64,000 nt of DNA from Curtobacterium sp. MCLR17_036 (GTDB lineage: Bacteria > Actinomycetota > Actinomycetes > Actinomycetales > Microbacteriaceae), in assembly GCF_003234445.2 (NCBI RefSeq), contig NZ_CP126269.1, forward strand, positions 2,542,001 to 2,606,000, given 5' to 3'. Position numbers and translations under genes: made by a program. A model generated the notes under the pieces. That model made no database searches. It was given only the letters and a program-made list of their open reading frames with translations, and was not told where the DNA came from. Of this stretch, positions 17,552 to 26,560 are shown piece by piece (position 1 is the stretch's first letter; every line of letters begins with the position of its first letter).

Positions 17552-18294
17552 GCGCGGACCCCCTCGAGGAACGTGTACGAGTCGGCCACGGCCTGGAGGA
17601 CGTCGCCGTCGTGGTCGTCGAGCTCGACGACGTGCTGCGCGTCGGGCGCCGCGGCGACGATCTCGCGCACCGGCATGATGCCGTTGCCGACCGCGACCTG
17701 TCGCTTGTCGTTGTGCGACCCGTCGCCGTCCTTGACGTGCAGGAACTGCACCTTGTCGCCGTACTTGCCGATGATCGCGACGGGGTCGTCCCCGCCGACC
17801 TGCACCCAGTAGGTGTCGAGCTCGAGCACGACGTCGTCGGACAGGGCGTCGGCGAAGACCTCGTAGGCGCTCACGCCGTCGATGCGGTTCGAGAACTCGA
17901 ACGCGTGGTTGTGGTAGCCGAGCACGAGGCCGTGGTCTGCGGCGCGCGGGGCGAGGGCGCTGAGTTCGCGGGCGATCGCCTCGACGTCCTCGCGGGTGGT
18001 CCAGCGCGACTCGTCGATGTGCGGGTCGATGAGCGTGCCGAGGCCGATCGTGGTGCTCGCGTGGAAGATCCGCTCGAGGTCCTGCTCACCGGCGTCCAGC
18101 AGCCGTGCGTGCCCGCTCGGGGCGGTGAGCCCGGCGTCGCGCAGTGCCGCGGCCAGTCCGTCGGCGTCGTCGACGAACCCGAAGGCCTCGACGTCCGTGA
18201 AGCCGATGTCGGCGAGTCGCCGGAGCGTGCCGGGCCGATCGGCCGAGAGGGCATCGCGGACGGTGTAGAGCTGGACCGAGAGCGGTTGGGTCAC
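17548..18294 (-). CDS. Sugar phosphate isomerase/epimerase family protein (TIM barrel)
   Basis: 248-residue xylose-isomerase-like TIM barrel (AP endonuclease 2 superfamily). Metal-ligand candidates sit in LGYHNHAFEF, VLELDTYWVQVGG and QFLHVKDGDG. GTG 18294 is used because GAGGAG lies 8 nt upstream. It is the first gene of the sugar operon, transcribed from a promoter that contains a 7-bp inverted repeat. Members isomerise, dehydrate or beta-eliminate keto-sugars; the exact reaction here is not known. Confidence 0.88.
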   Translation of the reverse strand: MTQPLSVQLYTVRDALSADRPGTLRRLADIGFTDVEAFGFVDDADGLAAALRDAGLTAPSGHARLLDAGEQDLERIFHASTTIGLGTLIDPHIDESRWTTREDVEAIARELSALAPRAADHGLVLGYHNHAFEFSNRIDGVSAYEVFADALSDDVVLELDTYWVQVGGDDPVAIIGKYGDKVQFLHVKDGDGSHNDKRQVAVGNGIMPVREIVAAAPDAQHVVELDDHDGDVLQAVADSYTFLEGVRA

Positions 18295-18342
18295 CAGGGG
18301 TTCTCCTCGTCGAGATGGTGCGGTCGTCACTGACCGAGCGTC

Positions 18343-18371
18343 ACACTATGACCGCTTCTGTCGGCGGTCAA
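18343..18371 (-). promoter_or_regulatory. Sugar operon promoter with overlapping ROK operator
   Basis: Read on the minus strand: -35 TTGACC (18366-18371), a 17-nt spacer, and -10 TAGTGT (18343-18348). The inverted repeat TGACCGC-N8-GCGGTCA (18349-18370) fills the spacer and runs into the -35, so a dimeric repressor bound here would block RNA polymerase. The divergent ROK protein at 18439 is the obvious candidate. Confidence 0.7.
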
Positions 18372-18438
18372 GCAGAAGTTCGCGCGATCTCGACGCACTT
18401 CGTTGCGTGGCCCGTTCGATGTGTGTTTCACTCGGCCC

Positions 18439-19650
18439 ATGGTCGATCTGACTCGGACGGCAGCGTCGCCTCCGGTCGGGACGAGCGAGCTCTTCCAGAT
18501 CCTCCGCGACGGTGTGCCGCGGACCCGGGCCGAGCTCGCGAGCCTGACGGGACTCGCACGCTCCACCATCGGCGTGCGCCTCGACGCGCTCGTCGACGTC
18601 GGACTCGTCGGCCCGGTCGACACCGCGGTCTCGACGGGCGGCCGTCCCCCGGCGCAGGTGGCGCTGCGACCGCGCGCCCGCCTCGTCGTCGCCGCCGACC
18701 TCGGCGCCTCGCACGGCCGCGTCGCCGTGACCGACCTGGTCGGTGCGCCGCTCGCCAGCCGCCAGGCGCGGATCGACATCGCCGCCGGCCCCGTCCCCAC
18801 GCTGACCTGGCTCGTGTCCACCATCGACGACCTGCTCGGCGAGGTCGGCCACTCCCGCCACGACGTCGTCGCCATCGGCATCGGCGTGCCCGGCCCGGTC
18901 GAGTTCTCCACCGGCCGCCCGGCGAACCCGCCGATCATGCCCGGGTGGGACGGCTTCGACGTTCCCGCGTGGCTGCGCCAGCACATCGCTGCCCACGTCC
19001 TGCTCGACAACGACGTCAACATCGCCGCGCTCGGCGAACGGCAGCACGGCTGGCCGGACGTCGACCACCTGCTCTTCGTGAAGGTCGCCACCGGCATCGG
19101 GTCCGGCATCGTGTCCGAGGGGCGGCTGCAACGGGGCGCGCAGGGCACCGCCGGGGACATCGGACACGTCCGCGTCGCCCGCGCCGGCGACGCCCCCTGC
19201 CGCTGCGGCAACACCGGGTGCCTCGAGGCCGTGGCCTCCGGGCCGGCGATCGCCCGGGGCCTGCGCGCCGCTGGCCACGACGTGCACTCGAGCGCAGACG
19301 TGCTCGACCTGGTGAACCGGGGCGACCTCGACGCCATCGCGGCCGTGCGGCAGGCCGGGCGGGACATCGGCGAGGTGCTCGCCACCTGCGTCTCGCTCAT
19401 CAACCCGTCCGTCATCGCCCTCGGTGGATCGATCACGCAGGCCGGCGAACACCTGCTCGCCGGCGTCCGCGAGGTCGTGTACTCCCGCTCGATGCCGCTC
19501 GCCACCGAGCACCTGGTGATCGCGCAGTCCCGCTCCGGGTCGCTCGCGGCACTGCAGGGCGCGGCGGCCCTCGCCATCGGGTACGCGCTCTCCCCCACGG
19601 GCGTCGACGCGCTGGTGACCGTCGCCGACGGCCGGCAGCTGGTGTCCTGA
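18439..19650 (+). CDS. ROK family transcriptional regulator
   Basis: 403 residues. An N-terminal winged helix-turn-helix (RAELASLTGLARSTIGVRLDALVDVGLV, about 30-60) is fused to a ROK sugar-kinase-like domain with the zinc-binding motif CRCGNTGCLEA (part of the ROK consensus CxCGxxGCxE) and the nucleotide-fold segment VKVATGIGSG. It is divergent from the sugar operon and very likely represses it until the sugar binds. Start ATG 18439 puts the HTH at the usual distance. No sharp -10 is seen for its own transcript. Confidence 0.92.
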   Translation: MVDLTRTAASPPVGTSELFQILRDGVPRTRAELASLTGLARSTIGVRLDALVDVGLVGPVDTAVSTGGRPPAQVALRPRARLVVAADLGASHGRVAVTDLVGAPLASRQARIDIAAGPVPTLTWLVSTIDDLLGEVGHSRHDVVAIGIGVPGPVEFSTGRPANPPIMPGWDGFDVPAWLRQHIAAHVLLDNDVNIAALGERQHGWPDVDHLLFVKVATGIGSGIVSEGRLQRGAQGTAGDIGHVRVARAGDAPCRCGNTGCLEAVASGPAIARGLRAAGHDVHSSADVLDLVNRGDLDAIAAVRQAGRDIGEVLATCVSLINPSVIALGGSITQAGEHLLAGVREVVYSRSMPLATEHLVIAQSRSGSLAALQGAAALAIGYALSPTGVDALVTVADGRQLVS

Positions 19651-19765
19651 CGGACGGGGCCGGTGCAGCGCCCCGGCGTCGGTGGTCCGGCACGGCAGTG
19701 TGGTGGGCCGCGTCCGATCGGTGCGTCGGTTTCGTGACGTCGGTGCACGGGGGGACAATCGTGTG

Positions 19766-20452
19766 GTGACGATCGTGCAGCCCACCCTGTGGGGCGACCT
19801 GGACCCGGGGCTCGAGGTGGAGTCCGTCTCCGCCGCGCCGACCGCGGTCCCGGGGCACGACGCGTTCACCGCCCTGCGCGGGCACACCGACCGCATCGTC
19901 GCGCACTCCTCGGACCGTGTCGCCTGGTTGCGCGCGCGTGCCGCGGGGATCACGGCGACCGACGTCGCACGGCTCGCGTCGCTCCACGCGGTCGAGTCCG
20001 TCGTCACCGAGAAGCGCTACGGTTCGCGGTTCTCCGGGAACGCGTTCACCGAACACGGCAAGGACCGCGAGCCGCACATCGCCGCCTGGGTGGCCGCCAC
20101 CCACGGCATCCAGCCCTCCGCACACCTGTTCCACGCCGCCACGAACCGCGCGCACCTGGCCACCCCCGACGGCGTCGGGGTCGACGGGTCCTCGCGCGTC
20201 GTGCTCGCCGAGATCAAGACGACCGGCAAGGGCTGGCGGAGCATCCCCCGCCACTACCTGCGGCAGGTCTGGTGGCAGCAGTACGTCCTCGGCGCCGACC
20301 GCACCCTGTTCGTGTGGGAACGGCACGACGGGTTCGTCCCCGTCGCCGACGAGCCGGAGTGCCGCTGGGTCGACCGTGACGACGACCAGATCCGCGGGCT
20401 CGTGCAGCTCGCCGACCTCGTGCTCGACAAGCTGCGCGGCTTCCGCTCCTAG
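19766..20452 (+). CDS. YqaJ-like phage recombinase-type nuclease
   Basis: 228 residues of the YqaJ/lambda-exonuclease-like PD-(D/E)XK family. Motifs in order: RAAGITATDVARLAS, GNAFTEHGKDREPHIAAWV (conserved Glu), LATPDGVGVD (Asp) and VLAEIKTTG (the ExK catalytic pair), then HYLRQVWWQQYVLG. In phages these enzymes resect DNA for single-strand annealing; in this chromosome it stands alone without an annealase or other phage genes. GTG 19766 is preferred because GACAAT (19754-19759) is 6 nt upstream. It may be a domesticated repair or recombination nuclease. Confidence 0.82.
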   Translation: MTIVQPTLWGDLDPGLEVESVSAAPTAVPGHDAFTALRGHTDRIVAHSSDRVAWLRARAAGITATDVARLASLHAVESVVTEKRYGSRFSGNAFTEHGKDREPHIAAWVAATHGIQPSAHLFHAATNRAHLATPDGVGVDGSSRVVLAEIKTTGKGWRSIPRHYLRQVWWQQYVLGADRTLFVWERHDGFVPVADEPECRWVDRDDDQIRGLVQLADLVLDKLRGFRS

Positions 20453-20465
20453 CCCTGCACCCGCG

Positions 20466-21074
20466 TCAGAGCTTCACCAGCCGCAGCCGGCTCATCCCGA
20501 CGACGAGCACACCGAGCAGCGCGATCGACACCGCGATGCCGATGCAGTAGATCGTCACGATGCCGTAGCCCTGCGCCGGGTCGAGGAACGGGTACGGCAC
20601 CCACCCGTCGGTGGCGCCACGGATCAGCACCACCACGGACCACACGACCGGGTAGAGCACGAACCACCAGATGTGCCGGAACAGCAGCCGCGACCGGTCC
20701 GAGAACAGCAGCCAGTCGAGCACCACGTACGCGGGAATGACCCGGTGGAGCAGCTCGTTCGACCACGGCACGGTGTCGGCCGCCACGACGTCCGACAGGA
20801 GCGTGTTGTAGACGATCCCCGTCGTCGCGATGTAGACCGTCGCCGCACCACGGAGCAGGCTGACCCCGAGTTGCGCGCGCTTCCGCTGCGCAGCCACGAC
20901 GAGGGTCACCGCGAAGGCGACCGCCACGATGATGTTCGACTGGATGGTGAAGTAGCCGAAGAAGTTCCACGGGCTGTAGCCGGCGACCTCCGAGCTGGCG
21001 AGCCACTGTCCGACGACGGCGGCGATGGCTGCGATGACGGCGATGAGCCGCAACGAGTTCACGAGGGTGCGCAC
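20466..21074 (-). CDS. Pr6Pr family six-helix membrane protein
   Basis: 202 residues with about six hydrophobic helices and conserved polar residues typical of the Pr6Pr/FAR-17a-AIG1-like group (FGYFTIQSNIIVA, VYNTLL, HRVIPAYVVLDWLLF, WFVLYPVVW, YPFLDP). Eukaryotic relatives are serine hydrolases of fatty-acid esters, but the bacterial role is unknown. GTG 21074 is chosen over GTG 21077 since TAGCGT (21081-21086) is 6 nt upstream. It converges on the YqaJ-like gene with only a 13-nt gap. Confidence 0.8.
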   Translation of the reverse strand: MRTLVNSLRLIAVIAAIAAVVGQWLASSEVAGYSPWNFFGYFTIQSNIIVAVAFAVTLVVAAQRKRAQLGVSLLRGAATVYIATTGIVYNTLLSDVVAADTVPWSNELLHRVIPAYVVLDWLLFSDRSRLLFRHIWWFVLYPVVWSVVVLIRGATDGWVPYPFLDPAQGYGIVTIYCIGIAVSIALLGVLVVGMSRLRLVKL

Positions 21075-21112
21075 CACTCCACGCTAGCGGGCGCTCCGGT
21101 GCCGGACGCAGA

Positions 21113-21142
21113 AGGACCCGCACCGAAACCGGTGCGGGTCCT
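21113..21142 (-). terminator. Terminator of the rplK-rplA unit
   Basis: A perfect 12-bp stem (AGGACCCGCACC) with a 6-nt loop lies 18 nt past the rplA stop. The T-run on the minus strand is weak. Confidence 0.75.
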
Positions 21143-21160
21143 CCTTGAGCTGATCGAGGA

Positions 21161-21850
21161 TCAGATGCTGTTGACGTCCAGCGGGATGCCGGGGCCGAAG
21201 GTCGTCGAGACGGCGCCCTTCATGACGTAGCGGCCCTTCGAGGACGACGGCTTGAGGCGGTTGATCTCCTCGAGCGCGGTCGAGATGTTCTCGTCGAGCT
21301 GCTCCGGCGTGAACGAGGCCTTGCCGACGACGAAGTGCACGTTGGCGTGCTTGTCGACACGGAACTCGATCTTGCCGCCCTTGATGTCGTTGACGGCCTG
21401 CGCGACGTTCGGGGTCACGGTGCCGGTCTTCGGGTTCGGCATGAGGCCACGCGGGCCGAGCACCTTGCCGAGACGACCGACCTTGCCCATGAGCTCCGGG
21501 GTCGAGACGGCGGAGTCGAAGGCGGTGTAGCCCTCGGCGACCTTCGCGATGAGCTCGTCGCCACCGACCTCGTCGGCACCGGCGGCGATGGCGGCCTCAG
21601 CAGCCGCACCCGTCGCGAACACGATGACGCGGGCGGTCTTGCCCGTGCCGTGCGGCAGGATGACCGTGCCGCGGACCATCTGGTCGGCCTTGCGGGGGTC
21701 GACGCCGAGCTTCAGCGCGACCTCGACCGTGGAGTCGGTCTTCGAGGAACCGGTCTCCTTGGCCAGGGCGACGGCCTCGGTCGGGGTGTAGAACTTGTCG
21801 GCCTCGATCTTCGCGGCCGCGGCCTGGTAGGCCTTGGACTTCTTCGCCAT
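21161..21850 (-). CDS. rplA: 50S ribosomal protein uL1
   Basis: 229 residues, full length for L1. It has the characteristic [25 protein letters not shown] and [12 protein letters not shown] segments that bind 23S rRNA and, in many bacteria, the rplK-rplA leader. ATG 21850 has a purine-rich AAGGAGACC upstream. It follows rplK by 90 nt in the classical order. Confidence 0.98.
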   Translation of the reverse strand: MAKKSKAYQAAAAKIEADKFYTPTEAVALAKETGSSKTDSTVEVALKLGVDPRKADQMVRGTVILPHGTGKTARVIVFATGAAAEAAIAAGADEVGGDELIAKVAEGYTAFDSAVSTPELMGKVGRLGKVLGPRGLMPNPKTGTVTPNVAQAVNDIKGGKIEFRVDKHANVHFVVGKASFTPEQLDENISTALEEINRLKPSSSKGRYVMKGAVSTTFGPGIPLDVNSI

Positions 21851-21940
21851 GGTGGTCTCCTTGCGAGATACGTGGTTGGCGAGCCGGCGAGGCTCTCCCA
21901 CGGAAAGGTGTCTGGTGGTGGGCCGGAGCCCGATCGGTGC

Positions 21941-22372
21941 TTAGGCCTCGACCGTGATGCCCATCGAGCGCGCGGTGCCGGCGATGATCTTCGCGGCCTG
22001 CTCGATGTCGTTGGCGTTGAGGTCGGCCTGCTTGGTCTCGGCGATCTGACGGACCTGGTCCATCGAGATCTTCGCGACCTTGACCGTGTGCGGGGTCGAC
22101 GACCCCTTCTGCACACCAGCAGCCTTCTTGATGAGCTCGGCGGCCGGCGGGGTCTTCAGGACGAACGTGAACGAACGGTCCTCGTAGACGGTGATCTCGA
22201 CCGGCACGACGTTGCCACGCTGCGACTCGGTCGCCGCGTTGTACGCCTTGCAGAACTCCATGATGTTGACGCCGTGCTGACCGAGCGCCGGACCGATCGG
22301 GGGGGCCGGGTTGGCGGCTCCCGCGTTGATCTGCAGCTTGATCAGGCCCGTGACCTTCTTCTTCGGTGCCAT
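21941..22372 (-). CDS. rplK: 50S ribosomal protein uL11
   Basis: 143 residues, the usual size. The N-terminal Pro-rich domain ([24 protein letters not shown]) binds release factors and thiostrepton-class drugs; the C-terminal domain (SMGITVE end) binds 23S rRNA near the GTPase centre. The start is preceded by AGGAGGAAG. It is followed by rplA. Confidence 0.98.
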   Translation of the reverse strand: MAPKKKVTGLIKLQINAGAANPAPPIGPALGQHGVNIMEFCKAYNAATESQRGNVVPVEITVYEDRSFTFVLKTPPAAELIKKAAGVQKGSSTPHTVKVAKISMDQVRQIAETKQADLNANDIEQAAKIIAGTARSMGITVEA

Positions 22373-22496
22373 GACTTGTCTTCCTCCTGGAATCGAACGC
22401 ACGGGGACCCGTGCACTCTCCCGCTGGTCCGGCGGATCCGGACAGCGGTGAAGGCCCGCTCGCACGAGGCGCGCGGGCCCAAACCCGTTAAGTGTA

Positions 22497-23570
22497 CTAG
22501 AGCTTGGTGACCTGGTCGAAGCTGAGCTCGACCGGGGTCTCGCGCTCGAACAGCGAGACGAGGACCGTGAGCTTGCCGCTCTCCGGCTTGATCTCGGAGA
22601 TCGAACCCGGCAGGCCCGCGAACGAGCCCTCCTTGATGGTGATCGTCTCGCCGATCTCGAAGTCGACCTCGGCGGCGGGCTGCGCCTGCAGCGAGCCGCT
22701 GCCCTTCGAGCCACCCTTGGTCGGGGCGGCCTCGGCGACCTGAACGAGGGACTTGAGCATGCCGAACGCCTCGTCGAAGCGCAGCGGCGTCGGGTTGTGG
22801 GCGTTGCCCACGAAGCCGGTGACGCCCGGGGTGTGGCGCACGACCGACCACGAGTCCTCGTTGAGGTCCATGCGGACGAGCACGTACGAGGGGATGCGGA
22901 CGCGGGTGACCAGCTTGCGCTGGCCGTTCTTGATCTCGACGACGTCCTCCATCGGGACCTCGACCTGGTAGATCGAGTCCTCCATCGACATCGAGACCAT
23001 GCGGTTCTCGATGTTCGACTTCACGCGGCGCTCGAAGCCCGCGTAGGAGTGGATGACGTACCACTTGCCCGGCTTCATCCGGAGCTCGGCCTTGAAGGCG
23101 TCGTACGGGTCGGCCTCGGGCGCGTCGGCGTCCTCGTCGCTCGCGGCACCCTCTGCACCCTCGGTCTCGAGGGCCTCGTCGGCGGCGAGGGTCTCGTTCG
23201 CGGCCTCGGCGGCCTCGGCCTCGAGTTCGACCTCTTCCTCGTCCTCGACGGCCTCCACAGCGGCCTCGGCCTCGTCGGCGGTGTCCACCTCGAGTGCGTC
23301 GTCGACGACCGCGTCCGCCGCGGGGTCGCGGGACTCCTGCAGCGCGGTCAGCGCCTCGTCGAGACCGGTGTCGACGGTGCCGTCGTCGGGCTCGGAGCCG
23401 AACCCGAGGGACTCGTCGTCCTCGTCCTCGATCGAGATCGCACGCTCTTCAGCGGACTCGACAGAGCGCCCCTCGGCGGTCTCGACGTCGCCTTCCTGGT
23501 TCTCCTCGACCTCGGAGGACTGCTCGGCAGCCGTCGCGAGGTCGATGTCGTCGCGGGAGTAGTCAGACAC
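22497..23570 (-). CDS. nusG: Transcription termination/antitermination factor NusG with long acidic N-terminus
   Basis: 357 residues, roughly twice the usual 180. The conserved NusG part starts near residue 165 ([23 protein letters not shown]) and runs through the NGN domain to a C-terminal KOW domain ([37 protein letters not shown]). The first 160 residues are an Asp/Glu/Ala-rich, probably disordered tail with no Cys. Actinobacterial NusG proteins often carry such acidic extensions, but this one is long. It lies 119 nt after secE. Confidence 0.96.
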   Translation of the reverse strand: MSDYSRDDIDLATAAEQSSEVEENQEGDVETAEGRSVESAEERAISIEDEDDESLGFGSEPDDGTVDTGLDEALTALQESRDPAADAVVDDALEVDTADEAEAAVEAVEDEEEVELEAEAAEAANETLAADEALETEGAEGAASDEDADAPEADPYDAFKAELRMKPGKWYVIHSYAGFERRVKSNIENRMVSMSMEDSIYQVEVPMEDVVEIKNGQRKLVTRVRIPSYVLVRMDLNEDSWSVVRHTPGVTGFVGNAHNPTPLRFDEAFGMLKSLVQVAEAAPTKGGSKGSGSLQAQPAAEVDFEIGETITIKEGSFAGLPGSISEIKPESGKLTVLVSLFERETPVELSFDQVTKL

Positions 23571-23689
23571 AGTCGATTCTTTCCGTTCGGTGGTGCGGGT
23601 CGGGGTGGCGGGCGGTCCGGATCAGGATCGGACCCGTCTCGGGCGACCGTACTCCTCGGGTCTGCCGCGCTCGGCGGCCGACGTCCGGG

Positions 23690-23968
23690 TCAGGCCGTCG
23701 GACCGTTGCCGAAGACGTAGCCGACGCCGAGACCGAACACGAAGTCGAGGATCGACACCAGCACCATCATCACGACGACGAAGACGAGGACGACGCCCGT
23801 GTAGCTGAAGAGTTCCTTGCGGGTCGGGGTGACGACCTTGCGCAGTTCGCCGAAGACCTGACGGATGAAGAGCACGATGGCGGCGATCGGACCGCGGCGC
23901 TCGGCCCGGTCCTGCTTCGCCTTGGCGACGACGTCGTCCGCCGTCGTCTCCATGTCTTTGCTCGCCAA
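23690..23968 (-). CDS. secE: Preprotein translocase subunit SecE
   Basis: Single-helix Sec channel subunit. It has a short basic N-terminus, the conserved [24 protein letters not shown] amphipathic/hinge region, and one helix ([21 protein letters not shown]). TTG 23968 (92 residues) is favoured because GGAAGGG lies 7 nt upstream; ATG 23953 (87 residues) is a good alternative. It directly follows tRNA-Trp, with which it is probably co-transcribed. Confidence 0.94.
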   Translation of the reverse strand: MASKDMETTADDVVAKAKQDRAERRGPIAAIVLFIRQVFGELRKVVTPTRKELFSYTGVVLVFVVVMMVLVSILDFVFGLGVGYVFGNGPTA

Positions 23969-23989
23969 GTGCTTACCCTTCCAGATGTG

Positions 23990-24062
23990 CAGGGCGGACA
24001 GGACTCGAACCTGCAACCTGCGGTTTTGGAGACCGCTGCTCTACCAATTGAGCCACCGCCCT
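23990..24062 (-). tRNA. trpT: tRNA-Trp (CCA anticodon)
   Basis: Cloverleaf with a 7-bp acceptor (AGGGCGG/CCGCCCT), anticodon stem GCGGT/ACCGC, loop CTCCAAA with anticodon CCA, T-arm containing TTCGAGT, and discriminator G. The 3' CCA is not encoded. Upstream of secE, as in many actinobacteria. Confidence 0.97.
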
Positions 24063-24176
24063 TCAGAACGCACGCTCGTCACCGATCCGCGTTCCGGTGG
24101 TCGAGTGTACGGGAGTCCGTCACACGGTGTCCACTCGGCCGCCTCCACGGCGTGCCGCGCCGGTAGGCTCGACGTC

Positions 24177-25427
24177 GTGAGCACCGCAGCCCCCGGCCCC
24201 GAGTCCACCACCACCTCCGCTGCCGCGCCGACGGATCGGCCGCGCATCGCGTCCCGCATCGCCGCGATCGCCGAGTCCGCGACGCTCAAGGTCGATGCGA
24301 AGGCGAAGGCCCTCAAGGCGGCCGGCCGCCCGGTCATCTCCTTCGCCGCCGGCGAGCCCGACTTCGCGACGCCCCAGCACGTCGTCGACGCCGCCGTCCA
24401 GGCCGCGCAGGACCCGAAGAACCACCGGTACACGCCCGCGACCGGCCTCCCCGAGCTCAAGCAGGCGATCGCCGACAAGACCGCCCGCGAGTCCGGCACG
24501 ACCGTCGACCCGTCGCAGGTGATCGTGACGAACGGCGGCAAGCAGGCCGTCTACCAGGCGTTCCAGACCATCGTGGACGCCGGCGACGAGGTCCTGCTCC
24601 CCGCCCCGTACTGGACCACCTACCCCGAGGCGATCCGGCTCGCGGGCGGCGAACCGGTCGAGGTCTTCGCCGGGAGCGACCAGGACTACCTGGTCACGGT
24701 CGCGCAGCTCGAGGCGGCGCGCACCCCGAAGACGAAGGCGCTGCTGTTCTGCTCGCCCTCGAACCCGACCGGCGCGGTGTACAGCGCCGAGCAGACCCGT
24801 GCCATCGGCGAGTGGGCGCTCGAGCACGGCATCTGGGTGATCAGCGACGAGATCTACCAGGACCTCGTCTACGACGGCGTCCGCTTCTCCGGCGTCCTCG
24901 CCGAGGTCCCGGCCCTCGCCGACACCACCATCCTGGTGAACGGCGTCGCCAAGACGTACGCGATGACCGGCTGGCGCGTGGGCTGGTTCATCGGTCCGGC
25001 CGACGCGGTCAAGGCGGCGTCGAACCTGCAGTCGCACCTGTCGTCGAACGTCTCGAACGTGTCGCAGCGCGCCGCGATCGCCGCGCTGACGGGCCCGCAG
25101 GAGCCCGTGGCCGACATGCGCGCCGCCTTCGACCGTCGCCGCCAGGCGATCGTCGCCGGGCTGAACGCGATCCCCGGGTTCGTCACGCCGACGCCGCAGG
25201 GCGCCTTCTACGTCTACCCGGACGTCACGGCTCTGCTCGACCGCGAGTGGGCCGGCTCCACCCCGACCACGACGCTCGAGCTCGCCGACCTGATCCTCGA
25301 GCACGCCGAGGTCGCGGTCGTCCCCGGCGAGGCGTTCGGGCCCTCGGGCTACCTGCGGCTCTCCTACGCCCTGGGCGACGAGGACATCGCCGAGGGCGTC
25401 GCCCGCCTCGCGCGGTTCTTCGCGTAG
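24177..25427 (+). CDS. aspC: Aspartate aminotransferase-type PLP enzyme
   Basis: 416 residues, fold-type I class I/II aminotransferase of the Ib group. Visible: [12 protein letters not shown], the [11 protein letters not shown] cofactor loop, [36 protein letters not shown], the PLP Lys in [16 protein letters not shown], and the substrate Arg in YLRLSYALG. It converts aspartate and 2-oxoglutarate to oxaloacetate and glutamate. GTG 24177 sits 7 nt after the -10 TAGGCT (24164-24169), so it is leaderless. Confidence 0.93.
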   Translation: MSTAAPGPESTTTSAAAPTDRPRIASRIAAIAESATLKVDAKAKALKAAGRPVISFAAGEPDFATPQHVVDAAVQAAQDPKNHRYTPATGLPELKQAIADKTARESGTTVDPSQVIVTNGGKQAVYQAFQTIVDAGDEVLLPAPYWTTYPEAIRLAGGEPVEVFAGSDQDYLVTVAQLEAARTPKTKALLFCSPSNPTGAVYSAEQTRAIGEWALEHGIWVISDEIYQDLVYDGVRFSGVLAEVPALADTTILVNGVAKTYAMTGWRVGWFIGPADAVKAASNLQSHLSSNVSNVSQRAAIAALTGPQEPVADMRAAFDRRRQAIVAGLNAIPGFVTPTPQGAFYVYPDVTALLDREWAGSTPTTTLELADLILEHAEVAVVPGEAFGPSGYLRLSYALGDEDIAEGVARLARFFA

Positions 25428-25440
25428 TCCCCCGCACACC

Positions 25441-25473
25441 GGAACGGGCCACCTCGTCGAGGTGGCCCGTTCC
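25441..25473. terminator. Terminator after the aminotransferase
   Basis: Perfect 15-bp stem (GGAACGGGCCACCTC) with a 3-nt loop between the convergent aminotransferase and murB genes; it can serve both strands. Confidence 0.8.
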
Positions 25474-25529
25474 GTCTTCCCGGGAGGCCCGTGGAGCGTC
25501 GTGCGCGTCCGTCCGGTCCGGCGGGCGCG

Positions 25530-26558
25530 TCAGTCGAGCAGGTCGCCGACCACGACGGGTTCCGGGGCGAGCGCGACCCCGAACCGGTTGAGGACCGTCA
25601 CCTGGACGTAGCGCGCGAGCTCGGCGACCTGCGCCGCGGTGGCGCCGCCGCGGTTCGTCAGCGCGAGGGTGTGCTTCGACGAGATCCCCGCACGCGACCC
25701 CGGGACCGCGTAGCCACGGTGCACGCCGGCGTGCTCGATGAGCCAGGCGGCGCTGAGCTTGACGTCGTCGCCGGCGGCCCACCGCGGTGCCTCGGCGGGC
25801 AGCGTCTCGGCGAAGGACGGGGACACGATCGGGTTCGTGAAGAAGGACCCGGCACTCCAGGTGTCGTGGTCGTCCCCGTCGAGCACCATGCCCTTCGACG
25901 CGCGGAGTCGCAGGACCTCGTCGCGGACGGTCGCGGGCGGCACGGGTGCGCCGAGCTCCACCCCGAGCGAGCCGGCCAGCTGGGCGTACCGGACGGGCAC
26001 ACCGTCCTGCCCGGCGAGGCCGAGTCGGAACTCGACGGTCAGCACGACGCCGCGCCGACCATGCTTGAGGGTCGACGTGCGGTACCCGAGCGCCAGTTCG
26101 GCCGCCGGCACCCAGGCGCGCTCCCCCGTGGCCGCGTCGAGGAACTCGACGCGGGTGAGCACGTCGGAGAGCTCGACCCCGTAGGCCCCGATGTTCTGCA
26201 CGGGCGACGCCCCGACGGTGCCCGGGATGCCGCTCAGCGCCTCGAGCCCGGTCCAGCCGTTCGCGACGGTCGTGGCGACGAACGGGTCCCACGGCTCGCC
26301 GGCGGCGACGCGGACGGTGACGCCGTCGGCGTCGCGGTCGGCGTCCACACCCGTGGTGCGGACGAGGACGACGGTGCCGTCGAAGCCACCGTCGGCGACG
26401 AGCAGGTTGCTGCCGCCGCCGAGGACGAGCCACTCGTGGTCGTCGAAGGCGTCGAGGGCGTGCTCGACGAGTTCGTCGGTGGTCGTCGCCGTGAGCAGCC
26501 GTGCTGCCGCCCCTCCGACGCGGAGCGTCGTGAGGTCGGCCAGCGCCGGCTCGGTCAC
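25530..26558 (-). CDS. murB: UDP-N-acetylmuramate dehydrogenase
   Basis: 342-residue FAD enzyme that reduces UDP-GlcNAc-enolpyruvate to UDP-MurNAc in the cytoplasm. The FAD-binding stretch LTTLRVGGAA and VLGGGSNLLVAD are clear, then GLEALSGIPGTVGASPVQNIGAYGVEL, the active-site region LGYRTSTLKH, the catalytic Ser in WSAGSFFTNP, and LIEHAGVHRGY. GTG 26558 lies 2 nt after the MaoC gene stop, so it is co-transcribed with the two dehydratase genes. Confidence 0.96.
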   Translation of the reverse strand: MTEPALADLTTLRVGGAAARLLTATTTDELVEHALDAFDDHEWLVLGGGSNLLVADGGFDGTVVLVRTTGVDADRDADGVTVRVAAGEPWDPFVATTVANGWTGLEALSGIPGTVGASPVQNIGAYGVELSDVLTRVEFLDAATGERAWVPAAELALGYRTSTLKHGRRGVVLTVEFRLGLAGQDGVPVRYAQLAGSLGVELGAPVPPATVRDEVLRLRASKGMVLDGDDHDTWSAGSFFTNPIVSPSFAETLPAEAPRWAAGDDVKLSAAWLIEHAGVHRGYAVPGSRAGISSKHTLALTNRGGATAAQVAELARYVQVTVLNRFGVALAPEPVVVGDLLD

Positions 26559-26560
26559 GG

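Noticed and set aside
22373..22496. L1-type autoregulatory or riboswitch structure in the rplK leader
   Set aside because: Only generic GC-rich hairpins are visible; no recognisable L1-binding or riboswitch consensus.
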